A program made the position numbers and the translations under genes. Below, piece by piece: positions 34,982-44,124 of a DNA stretch of 61,858 nucleotides. The DNA comes from an uncultured bacterium (GTDB lineage Bacteria; Planctomycetota; UBA1135; GCA-002686595). Below the pieces are notes generated by a model that saw only the letters and a list, made by a program, of their open reading frames with translations, ran no database searches and was not told the origin of the DNA. Positions within the stretch are counted from its first letter, which is position 1. The number at the start of each line of letters is the position of its first letter. The DNA lies in NCBI GenBank assembly GCA_937910685.1, contig CALEMP010000085.1:1-61858 (forward strand), written 5' to 3'.

Positions 34982-37063
34982 TTGCCCTCCCCCAGCAACG
35001 AACCGAACCTATTCCCCGCCGCCGACGCGCGGGGACGGGTGGAACCGGAGGCCCTGAGTGACCCCTCCGATGAGTGGCAACGGCTCGCGGCCCAGGCGGA
35101 ATACGAAGAGGCCTCCCAGGACGAGAACCCCTTCTACCCCCCGACCGAGGACATCCCCCAACAGGTCGCCGAACCCACCGTCACCCTCAGCCCCGAGGAG
35201 CAACTCAGCGCTGCCAAGGCCGAAGTGAAGCGGGTCTGGGGCCATGACCAGCTGCGCCCCCTGCAAGAGGACGCCATGGCCGCGTTCCTTGCGGGCCAAG
35301 ACGTCCTGGTCGTGCTGCCCACGGGTGGCGGTAAGAGTCTCTGCTTCCAAGCGCCGGCTATCGTGCGCCCCGGATTGACCCTGGTGATCAGTCCTTTGAT
35401 CAGCTTGATGAAGGACCAAGTCGACGGTCTCAAGCAAAGCGGCGTGCGCGCAGGGATGCTGGCCTCCACCCAGGATGCGGAAGCCAAAAAAGAGGTGCAA
35501 AGAAGCCTCGCCCGGAGAGAATTGGATCTGCTCTATTGTTCCCCCGAACGCTTGAGCCTCCCGGGCTTCATCCCGCACCTCGTTCGCATGGGACTCTGCG
35601 CCATCGCGGTGGACGAAGCCCACTGCATCAGTCACTGGGGCCACGATTTCCGGCCCGACTACCGCCAACTGGGCGAGCTGCGCCAGAATGCTCCTGGTGT
35701 GCCCATGATGGCCTTGACCGCCACGGCGCCACCCCGAGTACGGGAAGACATCGCCGCCCAACTCAATCTTCAGCAGCCCGCGAAATTGGTGGGCGACTTC
35801 GACCGGCCGAACTTGACCTACCGCGCCCAACCAAGGGGCAAGCTCTTGACCCAAGTGCTGACGGTCATCGAACGCCACTCGAAAGAAGCGGGCATCGTCT
35901 ATGCCCTTCGGCGCACGGACACCGAGGACTTGGCCCGTGACCTGGCCAAGGCGGGCATTCGCGTGGGCGCCTATCACGCAGGACTGAGCGCAGCCAAGCG
36001 CAACAAGGTGCAGGAGGACTTCTTGTCCGAGCGCCTGGACGTGGTGGTGGCCACCGTGGCCTTTGGCATGGGCATCGACCGCTCCGACGTGCGCTTTGTG
36101 GTCCACGCGAGTTTACCCAAGGGCATCGAACAGTACAGCCAAGAGACCGGTCGCGCGGGCCGCGATGGCTTGGCGGCAGAGTGCATTTTGTTCTATGGGG
36201 GCTCGGACCATCACACCTGGAAGCGCTTGATGGAACGCAGTGCAGAAGAGGCGGCGGGAACCGGCGTGGCCAGCGCCATGGAAGACCTCGACAACGCCCT
36301 GAGTCGCCTCGGCGAAATGTGGGGGCTAGCGGCCTCGGCCACCTGCCGGCACCGCACCCTGGTGGAGCACTTTGGCGGCGTTTACAATCCCCCCAAGGAT
36401 GCCCAGGGCTGCGGCGCCTGTGATGTTTGCTTGGGCGAACTAGAGACATTGGCGGACGCCCTCGTCACCGCCCAGAAAATCCTCTCCTGCGTGGTGCGCT
36501 GCGACCAACGATACGGGGCCGCCCATGTGACCGAAGTCCTGCGCGGGGCAAAGACCCAAAAGATGCGCGACACGGGCCACGACCAGCTCTCGACCTATGG
36601 GCTCCTGAGCGAATTCAGTGCCAGTGAATTGCGCGGCCTGATCGACCAGTTGGTGGCCCTTGGGCATCTCGGCGTGGCGTCCGGGGACTACCCCACCCTT
36701 TTCCTCACCCAAAGCGGTGCAAAGGTCATGAAGGCCGAGGAAGAGATCACACTGCTGCGACCCAAGCGAGCGACCAAATCTTCCAAGCGCCGGGCCCCGC
36801 AGATTCCTGACGACGACACGCCCGTCGCCACGGCCCTTTTCGACCTGCTGAAGAAGAAGCGCCGGGCGCTGGCCGCTGAACGGGAGATCCCGCCCTACCT
36901 GATCGCCAATGACCGCACCTTGACCCACTTGGCGGCGCACCACCCCAAGACCGATGCAGAGCTGCTCAGCACCCCCGGCATTGGCGAGAAAAAGGCGCGG
37001 GACCTGGGGCCAATCTGGCTCGAGATCATCCGGGATTGGCTGGCGCAGCAGCCGTCAGCTTAG
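34982..37063 (+). CDS. recQ: ATP-dependent DNA helicase RecQ
   Basis: This 693-residue RecQ has Walker [12 protein letters not shown], motif [21 protein letters not shown] (DEAH plus the RecQ aromatic loop), motif [14 protein letters not shown], zinc-binding cysteines ([12 protein letters not shown] ... CGACDVC), a winged-helix RQC domain and a C-terminal HRDC domain (about 615-690). It unwinds DNA 3'-5' in recombination and fork repair. No in-frame ATG lies near the expected start. TTG 34982 ([12 protein letters not shown]) or GTG 35039 are candidates, and the upstream open frame overlaps the adaptor start and is unlikely to be coding. The N-terminal tail of about 75 residues is longer than in E. 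coli RecQ. Confidence 0.92.
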   Translation: MPSPSNEPNLFPAADARGRVEPEALSDPSDEWQRLAAQAEYEEASQDENPFYPPTEDIPQQVAEPTVTLSPEEQLSAAKAEVKRVWGHDQLRPLQEDAMAAFLAGQDVLVVLPTGGGKSLCFQAPAIVRPGLTLVISPLISLMKDQVDGLKQSGVRAGMLASTQDAEAKKEVQRSLARRELDLLYCSPERLSLPGFIPHLVRMGLCAIAVDEAHCISHWGHDFRPDYRQLGELRQNAPGVPMMALTATAPPRVREDIAAQLNLQQPAKLVGDFDRPNLTYRAQPRGKLLTQVLTVIERHSKEAGIVYALRRTDTEDLARDLAKAGIRVGAYHAGLSAAKRNKVQEDFLSERLDVVVATVAFGMGIDRSDVRFVVHASLPKGIEQYSQETGRAGRDGLAAECILFYGGSDHHTWKRLMERSAEEAAGTGVASAMEDLDNALSRLGEMWGLAASATCRHRTLVEHFGGVYNPPKDAQGCGACDVCLGELETLADALVTAQKILSCVVRCDQRYGAAHVTEVLRGAKTQKMRDTGHDQLSTYGLLSEFSASELRGLIDQLVALGHLGVASGDYPTLFLTQSGAKVMKAEEEITLLRPKRATKSSKRRAPQIPDDDTPVATALFDLLKKKRRALAAEREIPPYLIANDRTLTHLAAHHPKTDAELLSTPGIGEKKARDLGPIWLEIIRDWLAQQPSA

Positions 37064-37381
37064 GGTCTCGCACAGATCGAGCCCCTCCAAGGATCCGGCC
37101 CCGAGAATTCTCGTTTCGAGAGACCCGCAAGGTCCAAAGTGAGGTCGAAGCTCTGTTTCGAAACACTATTGGCCTGCCCTGAGGCACCTTCGATCCCTGG
37201 GGGATTTGAAAATCAAAATGGCCCTGCCCTTTGCGCGATCAAGAGATCAGACACGCTTGGGGAAGCGTCTTGAGAGTCCACGGGAGACTCCAAGGACGGT
37301 TTTTCCCCGGCGCCCAAGATCCGTCAGGAAACCGGGCGCACCCACTTATTGATCCTCCTTCAACCCCCGATTGTGACACCC
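37064..37381. other. 318-bp intergenic stretch after recQ
   Basis: No gene is supported here. Right after the recQ stop, gggtctc (37063-37069) can pair with gagaccc (37120-37126), enclosing the perfect 12-bp palindrome cgagaattctcg at 37102-37113. A small hairpin acgctt-gggg-aagcgt lies at 37253-37268. None has a T-run, so terminator function is uncertain. Confidence 0.4.
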
Positions 37382-38587
37382 ATGCAGATTCGATCCCCGC
37401 GCCCCCTGATCCCCTATCTTCTTGCCGGCGCAAGCCTGCTCGCTTTGGCCAACGCTGGTACCAGCGGCGGCGAAACACCCACTCACCAACTGCTCGACAC
37501 CCCGGGCGATCCTGCCACCACCGCAAGCAGCAATGACGGAGATACCCCGTCGCCAGTCCCGGCTCCGGTGATTCGGTCGCGCTATGGCAAGCTGAACCTC
37601 AGCACCTGGGCTTCCCTGATTCCCGCTCGAGTTCATAGCCGAGTGGAATGGGTTTGGCCCGTGGCCGAGGCTATGGGTGCACGCATCGACATCCAAGAGG
37701 GAGGCCGCGTAGTGTTGCTGACCTCCCAAGAGCGCCAGTCGAAGGTCCGCCGCCGTGCCTCGGCTATCCGTCGCACGGTTGCTGCCTTTGACGAGCTCCT
37801 GCCCTGGGCCGCCCCGAGTCATATTCCCACAGAAGCGGAACACCAAATCCAAGCCGAGCGCCTCGTCTTCAGCGATCCCGAGCCGGTGATCATCATCGCT
37901 TGCGATGCGCAAGACTTTGAGACCGTCCAGAAAATTCTGGCAGGGCTGCAGTCTGAACCCGAGCAATCGGACCCCTATGGTTGCGACGACCTAGATCGTT
38001 TTGTCAGCGTCTTCGTGGAGGAACCCGAGGATGTGACCCGCTGGGTTTCGGGCAACGCCTTGACCCATCACTTGACCCGCGCCCTCTTGGCGGAACGCTA
38101 CGGGCGTCTGCCCGAATGGTTCAGCGAAGGCCTCGCGTGCCACATCGAAAAGGAACTCACCGGGCGCCTGAGCGCCCTGCCCCACCGACCTAAGGAACTC
38201 GAACGCACCACCGCCGATGGTTGGGACCGGGAATTAAAAACACGCTTCCGCCAGGACCAACAACAGTCCGTGAGCATGGCGGCCCTGGCCCGCTTCCGTT
38301 GTTTGGCTTGGGAAGAAACGACCCTCTCGGAAGCCACCGGCTTGGTGGCCTTTTTGGCCGAACACCACACTTCGGACTTCGCGCCCTTCACTGCGGACCT
38401 AGCCATGAACGTAGATCTGGTCTGCCGCGGGGTGCAAACCGATGGCAGCGTGCAGTCCCTTGAGGGCACCTACCTGGGCCAGACCGCCCAGGGCCAGTTG
38501 CTGGCCGATCACTTCGGGCCTGGGGTGCTGGACGAGTGCGCACGCTCCTTCCGCTCCGGCGGTCGTTATCGGGCCCCGAAGAATTAG
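37382..38587 (+). CDS. Exported gluzincin-like (peptidase MA-type) protein with degenerate zinc motif
   Basis: This 401-residue protein has a signal peptide (IPYLLAGASLLALANAG). The C-terminal half resembles peptidase MA-like proteins, with the characteristic LPEWFSEGLACHIE helix near residue 245. The upstream helix that should carry HExxH reads NALTHHLTRALL, so the catalytic Glu is not in place and zinc-peptidase activity is doubtful. ATG 37382 begins the signal peptide; a start at 37349 is possible. An intrinsic terminator lies 34 bp downstream. Confidence 0.6.
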   Translation: MQIRSPRPLIPYLLAGASLLALANAGTSGGETPTHQLLDTPGDPATTASSNDGDTPSPVPAPVIRSRYGKLNLSTWASLIPARVHSRVEWVWPVAEAMGARIDIQEGGRVVLLTSQERQSKVRRRASAIRRTVAAFDELLPWAAPSHIPTEAEHQIQAERLVFSDPEPVIIIACDAQDFETVQKILAGLQSEPEQSDPYGCDDLDRFVSVFVEEPEDVTRWVSGNALTHHLTRALLAERYGRLPEWFSEGLACHIEKELTGRLSALPHRPKELERTTADGWDRELKTRFRQDQQQSVSMAALARFRCLAWEETTLSEATGLVAFLAEHHTSDFAPFTADLAMNVDLVCRGVQTDGSVQSLEGTYLGQTAQGQLLADHFGPGVLDECARSFRSGGRYRAPKN

Positions 38588-38621
38588 CGCGTCAGGGTAA
38601 AACACCCGAACCTGAGGATTC

Positions 38622-38665
38622 TCACCCGGGGGACAAGCCCATGCTTGTCCCCCGGGTGATTTTTT
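38622..38665 (+). terminator. Intrinsic terminator between the gluzincin-like gene and the Mo-hydroxylase operon
   Basis: Arms 38622-38637 and 38644-38659 form a perfect 16-bp stem with a 6-nt loop (cccatg), followed by T6 at 38660-38665. This is the clearest rho-independent terminator in the window. It isolates the downstream molybdenum-hydroxylase operon, whose promoter must lie in the 62 bp before the first ATG at 38728. Confidence 0.92.
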
Positions 38666-38727
38666 CGCCTAGGCAAGCCAAGCTAGGCTTGCCTCCGAGG
38701 CTCCCCAGCGCGACAATCAACCCTCAG

Positions 38728-39282
38728 ATGAGGGTTCTTCAACTAGAGATCAATGGCGATGCGCGGGAAGTGGCAGCGCACGACCACTGGACGCTACTGG
38801 AGGTCCTGCGCTATTCCCTGGGACTCGTGGGTTCCAAGCAAGGCTGCGACAAGGGGGACTGCGGCTCCTGCACGGTGCTGTTCGACGGCAAGCCCGTGTT
38901 GTCCTGCTTGACCCTTGCGGCCAGCGCGGTTGGACATCAGGTCACCACCATCGAAGGCCTCGCCCCAAAACCAACGGGAACCCTGCAACCAGTTCTCGAT
39001 CCGGTCCAAGTCGCATTCAATGACTGCGGCGCATTGCAGTGCGGTTTTTGCCAACCGGGAATGATGCTCAGCGCCCGTGCCCTCTTGAACACAAACGCCG
39101 AGCCCAGCCGCGAAGAGATCCATCAGGCTCTTTCGGGCAACCTCTGTCGCTGCACGGGTTACACCCAAATCGTGCAGGCGGTAGAGACCGCCGTGGCCCG
39201 CATTGCACAGGGAGACGGCGCTTCGGCGTCCGGTGATGGACCTGCTGGTCATTCTCCCCCCGACGATGGAGTCCCCGCATGA
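38728..39282 (+). CDS. Molybdenum hydroxylase [2Fe-2S] subunit (HcrC/XdhC/CoxS-type)
   Basis: This 184-residue protein has two [2Fe-2S] sites. The plant-ferredoxin type is GCDKGDCGSCTVLFDG with a fourth Cys in VLSC, and the helical-bundle type is CGALQCGFCQPGM followed by CRCTGY. It passes electrons between the FAD subunit and the molybdopterin subunit. ATG 38728 (MRVLQLEINGDAREV) matches the family start; the frame is open upstream only through the terminator. The C-terminal tail (about 20 Gly/Pro/Asp-rich residues) is longer than usual. The gene overlaps the next by 4 bp. Confidence 0.93.
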   Translation: MRVLQLEINGDAREVAAHDHWTLLEVLRYSLGLVGSKQGCDKGDCGSCTVLFDGKPVLSCLTLAASAVGHQVTTIEGLAPKPTGTLQPVLDPVQVAFNDCGALQCGFCQPGMMLSARALLNTNAEPSREEIHQALSGNLCRCTGYTQIVQAVETAVARIAQGDGASASGDGPAGHSPPDDGVPA

Positions 39283-41633
39283 GCGCCCGCGACCAACACG
39301 GCCTGGCGGCACCCCACGGGGAATTCCAAATCATCGGCAAGCCCCAGCGCAAGATCGATGGCGCCGCCAAGGCAACCGGCAGTGCGCTCTACACCGATGA
39401 CCTCACGCTTCCGGGCATGCTGCACGCCAAGACACTGCGCAGCCCCCACCCCCACGCGCGCATTGTGTCCATCGACACCAGCGCAGCGCAGGCCCTGCCC
39501 GGTGTGCATGGGGTCATCACAGGCAAGGACCTGCCCACTCCCTATGGGGTGATCCCCTGGACCCCGGACGAGACCGCCCTAGCCGTAGACAAGGTACGCT
39601 TCATCGGAGACGAGGTAGCAGCGGTGGCAGCTGTGGACGAAGACACGGCCCTGCGGGCTTTGGAATTGATCCAAGTTGAGTACGAGGTACTGCACTCCTA
39701 CCAGGATCCAAAGGAAGCCCTCGAACGGGACGAGCCCACGATTCACCAAAACAAGCGTGGCAACAACGTGTCCAAGCGCGTGAAGCTCGACTTTGGTGAA
39801 GTGGATCAGGCTTTTGAAACCAGCCCGGTGGTGATCAAGGGGGACTACTCCTTCCACGGCTCAACCCACGCGGCGATTGAACCCCACTGCGCCCTGGCCC
39901 AAGTGGATGGGGATGGACTCTTGACCCTCTGGTCCGCCACCCAAATTACCCACTATGTACACCGCGCGCTCTCGTCGGTGTTGGACCTTGCCCCCCACCG
40001 CATCCGGGTCATTCAGCCAGCCATCGGTGGCGCCTTCGGGGGCAAGAGCGATCCCTTTAGCCTCGAATTCTGCGTGGCTAAACTCGCCCAGATCACAGGC
40101 CGACCGGTCAAGATGCTCTGGACCCGGGAAGAGGTTTTCTACGCCCACCGGGGACGCCACCCCATGGAAATGCAATATTCCCTGGCGGCGAATGAAGATG
40201 GCAAGATCCAAGGGGTCGACGCGCGCATTCTGATCGACGGGGGCTCCTATAGTTCCTTTGGGTTGGTCACGACCTATTACTCGGGGCAGTTGCTCACGGG
40301 CCCTTACGACTTCCCCGCCTACCGTTTTGACTCGACCCGGGTTTTCACCAACAAGCCACCCTGCGGACCAAAACGCGGCCATGGTTCGGTGCAGCCGCGT
40401 TTTGCTTTCGAGGTGCAACTCGACGAGCTTGCAGAAAAACTGTCGATCGACCCGATCGAACTGCGCCGGCGCAACAGTCTCGGACCCCAAACCAAAACCG
40501 TGAACGGCCAACGGATCACGTCCTGTGGTTTTGACGAGTGCCTTCTTCAGGTGGAAGAGGCCAGCGATTGGAAGAACAAGCGCCAAAGTCTTGGACCAGG
40601 CAAGGGCGTGGGCGTCGCAGGCTCCATGTACATCACGGGCACGAACTACCCGATCTATCCCAACGAGATGCCCCAGGCGGGGATCCAAATCAAGGTCGAT
40701 CGCTCGGGCGTCGTGACCGTGTTTTCGGGAGCCAATGACATCGGCCAGGGATCGAGTTCTATGGTCGCCTATGTGGTCGCCGAAGAGCTCGGGCTAACCC
40801 TCGACATGCTGCGGGTGGTTGCGGCGGACACGGACCTTTGCCCGGTGGACCTGGGTGCCTATTCCTCGCGGGTCACTTTCATGGTGGGCAATGCCGCCAT
40901 CGACGCCAGTCGCAAATTGCGCAAACTGGTGGTGGGTTCCCTGGCCAAGCACTGGGATGTGGAAGAGCGCCGGGTTCGATTGGTCAAGGGCGAGGCCCTC
41001 GACCTGGAAGATCCCGAACGCCACATGACCATGGCAGAAGCCTTTCAAATCACCGAGGTAGAGCACGATACCCTAGGGGCCACCGGCTCCTACAACACCC
41101 CTACCCTGGGCGGCGACTACCGGGGGGGCTCTATCGGCGCCTCCCCCGCCTATTCCTTCAGCGCCCATGTGGTGGAAGTCGAAGTGGACGAAGAAACCGG
41201 TCGCATAGACGTGAAAGAAGTCTGGTGCGCCCACGATTGCGGCAAGGCTTTGAACCCTATCCTGGTGTCCGGTCAGATCGAAGGCTCGGTGTATATGGGC
41301 ATTGCCGAGGCCCTTTACGAGCACCATCAAACCAATCGTTTTGGTCTGCACTCGGGGCCGAGCCTCTTGGACTATCCCTTGGCCACGACCCTCGACACGC
41401 CCGAGATCAAATCACTGATCGTGGAAAGCAACGATCCCGAAGGCCCCTATGGTGCCAAGGAAGCGGGCGAGGGGCCCTTGCACTCGGCGATCCCCGCCCT
41501 CTCCAATGCAATATTTGATGCGGTAGGAATCCGACTGCGGCATCTGCCCTTCACTCCCGATGTGGTGCTACGCGCCCTTCGCGAAAAACGCGCGAACGAC
41601 AGCCAGGCCCCCAACCCCGGAAGCGACGCCTGA
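39279..41633 (+). CDS. Molybdenum hydroxylase large molybdopterin-binding subunit (HcrA-like)
   Basis: This 784-residue subunit has the N-terminal a/b hammerhead (KIDGAAKATGSALYTDDL) and the Mo-cofactor domains: GGAFGGKSDPFSLEFCVAKL, QPRFAFEVQLDELAE, GSSSMVAYVVAEELG, and the catalytic Glu segment GAKEAGEGPLHSAIPALSNA. Typical xanthine dehydrogenases have GVGEPP or similar at this Glu; the KEAGEGPL form is closer to my memory of 4-hydroxybenzoyl-CoA reductase and related aryl/aldehyde enzymes. It catalyses oxidation or reduction of a heterocyclic or aromatic carbon using Mo. The substrate is inferred only from the third subunit. Confidence 0.9.
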   Translation: MSARDQHGLAAPHGEFQIIGKPQRKIDGAAKATGSALYTDDLTLPGMLHAKTLRSPHPHARIVSIDTSAAQALPGVHGVITGKDLPTPYGVIPWTPDETALAVDKVRFIGDEVAAVAAVDEDTALRALELIQVEYEVLHSYQDPKEALERDEPTIHQNKRGNNVSKRVKLDFGEVDQAFETSPVVIKGDYSFHGSTHAAIEPHCALAQVDGDGLLTLWSATQITHYVHRALSSVLDLAPHRIRVIQPAIGGAFGGKSDPFSLEFCVAKLAQITGRPVKMLWTREEVFYAHRGRHPMEMQYSLAANEDGKIQGVDARILIDGGSYSSFGLVTTYYSGQLLTGPYDFPAYRFDSTRVFTNKPPCGPKRGHGSVQPRFAFEVQLDELAEKLSIDPIELRRRNSLGPQTKTVNGQRITSCGFDECLLQVEEASDWKNKRQSLGPGKGVGVAGSMYITGTNYPIYPNEMPQAGIQIKVDRSGVVTVFSGANDIGQGSSSMVAYVVAEELGLTLDMLRVVAADTDLCPVDLGAYSSRVTFMVGNAAIDASRKLRKLVVGSLAKHWDVEERRVRLVKGEALDLEDPERHMTMAEAFQITEVEHDTLGATGSYNTPTLGGDYRGGSIGASPAYSFSAHVVEVEVDEETGRIDVKEVWCAHDCGKALNPILVSGQIEGSVYMGIAEALYEHHQTNRFGLHSGPSLLDYPLATTLDTPEIKSLIVESNDPEGPYGAKEAGEGPLHSAIPALSNAIFDAVGIRLRHLPFTPDVVLRALREKRANDSQAPNPGSDA

Positions 41634-42655
41634 TGCTACGCCTACCCTCCTTTCAATTAGAAGAGCCCAAGAGTCTCTATGCCGCCCTCGTCCTGCTGGC
41701 GGAAGCCAAAGGGGAAGCCATGGTAATTGCCGGAGGAACGGACCTCTTGCCCAACCTTAAGCACGGCTTATTCGCGCCCAAACTCCTGGTTTCCCTGGCG
41801 CGCATCGAGGGTTTTGTGGGCATCCAAGAGGAACCCGACGGCGCGCTCTTGGTCGGTCCCATGACGCCCCTCGCCCAGGTGGCAGAGTCAGAACTCGTAC
41901 AAGCCAAGGCCCCCGCACTGGCCCAAGCCGCGTCCTTGGTCGCGGGCCCCCAACTGCGCACCCAAGGCACCCTGGGTGGCAACGTGATGCTGGACACGCG
42001 CTGTCAGTGGTACAACCAAACCCACTTTTGGCGCCAGTCCCTTGGCTATTGCCTCAAGAAAGACGGCACTGCGTGCCATGTGGTCCAAGGTGGAAAGAAG
42101 TGCGTGGCCGCAGCCAGCAATGACACGGCGCCGGCCCTGATGACCTTGGGTGCCACCCTTCGTTTCGAGCGCCTCAACGAGAAGCGCGAGTTGCCGATCA
42201 AGGCTCTTTGGTCTCCGGACGGCATCTGGAACAAGCGCTGCGACAAGGACGAGCTGTTGACCGCGATTCGAGTCCCCGCCCAAGATCCGGGGCACCGGGG
42301 TGCCTATGGCAAGCTGCGCACCAGGGAGTCCATCGACTTTCCCCTGCTCGGGCTGGCTGCGCGCTTGACCCTAGACCAAGAGGGGCGTGTACAGGATGCG
42401 GAGATTTCGGGGGTCGCCCTCGCGGCACGACCCTCCCCCGTGCGCGGCGTTGACGATGTCTTGAGAGGGACCCTGCCGGGGACCGCCGAGTTCGACGAAG
42501 CGGTGGAAGCCGCTGCCCAATTGGCCTACAAGCAGCTGCGGCCCCTGGATAATGTCCCGGGGTCAGCCTGGTATCGCAGGGAAATGGTTCCGGTCCTGGC
42601 TCGGCGCACCCTGCAAGCAGCAGCCAAGGGCGAAGGCCCGGTACACCCGCTCTAG
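41633..42655 (+). CDS. Molybdenum hydroxylase FAD subunit with four-Cys [4Fe-4S] insertion (HcrB-like)
   Basis: This 340-residue subunit has the FAD-binding motif VIAGGTDLLPNLKHGL and QLRTQGTLGGNVMLDTRC. It also has an insertion containing four cysteines: TRCQWYNQ, LGYCLKKDGTAC and GGKKCVAAAS. This spacing and the YNQ...WR...GYCLKKDG...CHV pattern are those of the [4Fe-4S] loop known from 4-hydroxybenzoyl-CoA reductase beta subunit, absent from xanthine dehydrogenases. The extra cluster is thought to let electrons flow from ferredoxin to the Mo site. The gene start overlaps the large-subunit stop (TGATG). Confidence 0.88.
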   Translation: MLRLPSFQLEEPKSLYAALVLLAEAKGEAMVIAGGTDLLPNLKHGLFAPKLLVSLARIEGFVGIQEEPDGALLVGPMTPLAQVAESELVQAKAPALAQAASLVAGPQLRTQGTLGGNVMLDTRCQWYNQTHFWRQSLGYCLKKDGTACHVVQGGKKCVAAASNDTAPALMTLGATLRFERLNEKRELPIKALWSPDGIWNKRCDKDELLTAIRVPAQDPGHRGAYGKLRTRESIDFPLLGLAARLTLDQEGRVQDAEISGVALAARPSPVRGVDDVLRGTLPGTAEFDEAVEAAAQLAYKQLRPLDNVPGSAWYRREMVPVLARRTLQAAAKGEGPVHPL

Positions 42656-43290
42656 CTTCCTTGAACGAAGGGCCGTACACGCATGTGGTCCAGCTCCGCG
42701 CGAGTGGAAAAGCAGGCGAAACCCAAGGGCAGGCAGGGGAGCATTTCGGGTCGCACTTCGCAACGCACTCCCTTGAGGTTTTGGGTCAACCGCAACTCCC
42801 CGTCCAACCAGACGCGTAAGCCCTCAGCCTCCACCACAAGGCGCACGTGCATGGTCTGTTCCGGAGGGGTCCAAAGGTAGAAAGTGCTTTCGTTCCTTGA
42901 GGCATCCTCCCCGTCCAAATTAGAGAGCCCACAGGTTGCCCCCCCCCAACCTCCGAGGATCAAGCTCAAGTGCCCCTGCTGCACGGGAAAGGTCAGGCCA
43001 CAAAAAAAGTCATTGCCTAATTTGCGGCGGCAAGTCACTTCCAGTTCGAACGGGATTTGGGGCAAGGACCCTGTGCGCGTAATTCCTGTCAAGGGATAGC
43101 CCGCGTGCAAAAGCAAGGTTTCATGGGAAAACTCCAGTTCCCCCTGCCCACCAAAGGGCGTCGCTTGCCAGCCGAGCATCGGGTCCCTGGCGCTGCAATC
43201 CAAGAACGCTTCCCATGGGGCCGAGGGACCCGTCGCTGAGGAACTCACGCAGGCAGCGAGCAGGAGGCAGCCGCTCGCTTGGCGGGACAT
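42652..43290 (-). CDS. Hypothetical lipoprotein with laminin-G/GH16-like fold
   Basis: This 212-residue protein has a signal peptide with lipobox LLLAAC (start ATG 43290, MSRQASG). The mature protein is beta-rich, with a pattern like DUF1080/concanavalin-type domains: FELEVTCRRKLGNDFFCGLTFP, then VRLVVEAEGLRVWLDGELRL. That domain often binds sugars in planctomycete proteins; no catalytic residues can be assigned. Its 3' end overlaps the FAD-subunit gene by 4 bp on the opposite strand. The frame runs upstream to 43458, but that extension is poor in protein-like sequence. Confidence 0.65.
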   Translation of the reverse strand: MSRQASGCLLLAACVSSSATGPSAPWEAFLDCSARDPMLGWQATPFGGQGELEFSHETLLLHAGYPLTGITRTGSLPQIPFELEVTCRRKLGNDFFCGLTFPVQQGHLSLILGGWGGATCGLSNLDGEDASRNESTFYLWTPPEQTMHVRLVVEAEGLRVWLDGELRLTQNLKGVRCEVRPEMLPCLPLGFACFSTRAELDHMRVRPFVQGS

Positions 43291-43546
43291 TGAACTTGTC
43301 GCGGCAAGCGACCTCACACGTTGCAGGACCCTGCCAGCAACGCTCTTCAAAACCCAATACCACTGGTTGCACTCCACCCGGGACAGGTTACCGGGGGACA
43401 GATTCCCGGGGGGGGAAGAAAAGCCCTTCCCTACAGGAATACCCACATGACCTTTCAAATCCGCACCATCCGGTGGTACTTACTTGTAAAATAACTTACC
43501 CTGCCCGTTCGGCGCTTCTCCTAATCACCCAAACACCACCACTACG

Positions 43547-44110
43547 ATGTACGGAATGGTCAACCGGGCCCTCAAGGCCCTGCTCTGCGAACAATTCGGC
43601 GAAGCCTCCTGGCAAGAGATCAGAGCAAAGGCAGGAGTCACGACGGACGAATTCGTCTCGATGACGACTTATGACGACGCTATTACCTATCAGCTGGCGG
43701 GTGCTGCCAGCGAAATCCTCGACACCCCGGTCGACGACCTACTGAGAGCCTTTGGCAATTACTGGATCGTGTTTGCTAGCAAGTCTTCCTATGCCATCTT
43801 GCTCGATCAATCCGGCGACACGATGGGCGACATCCTGGCCGGATTGGATGAGATGCACACGCGACTATCGCTCGCGTTCCCCGACCTGCGTCCCCCTTCG
43901 TTCAGAGTGGTGAGTAACGATGGCGAGACGGTCATGTTGCGCTATGAGTCTTTCCGCCCCGCCTTGGTTCCCTTCGTGTGCGGCTTGATCGAAGGTCTCG
44001 CCGCGCGCCTTGGGGTGAAGGTCGATGCCGAACTCGTAGAGCCCAAGAGCGAGGGGAATCCCTCAGATCTCCTACGCATCAAAGTGTCGCCTCTTGAGAG
44101 CACACCCTGA
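43547..44110 (+). CDS. H-NOX heme nitric-oxide/oxygen-binding sensor
   Basis: This 187-residue protein matches H-NOX over its length: MYGMVNRALKALLCEQFG at the start, FGNYWIVFA, proximal heme ligand H104 in LDEMHTRLS, and the heme-propionate YxSxR motif as Y133-E-S135-F-R137. A position near residue 74 (NYWIVFASKSSYAILL) lacks an obvious distal tyrosine, so a ligand preference for NO is likely (inference). Ligand binding breaks the His-iron bond and changes a partner kinase. The partner gene starts 14 bp downstream. An AT-rich patch (ttgtaaaataactt) precedes the gene and may hold its promoter. Confidence 0.93.
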   Translation: MYGMVNRALKALLCEQFGEASWQEIRAKAGVTTDEFVSMTTYDDAITYQLAGAASEILDTPVDDLLRAFGNYWIVFASKSSYAILLDQSGDTMGDILAGLDEMHTRLSLAFPDLRPPSFRVVSNDGETVMLRYESFRPALVPFVCGLIEGLAARLGVKVDAELVEPKSEGNPSDLLRIKVSPLESTP

Positions 44111-44124
44111 ATTCCGCATACACC

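Noticed and set aside
35009..36106. Long minus-strand open frame of 365 codons inside recQ
   Set aside because: It is antisense to a clear RecQ helicase, has no domain signature, and long antisense frames are expected at this GC content.
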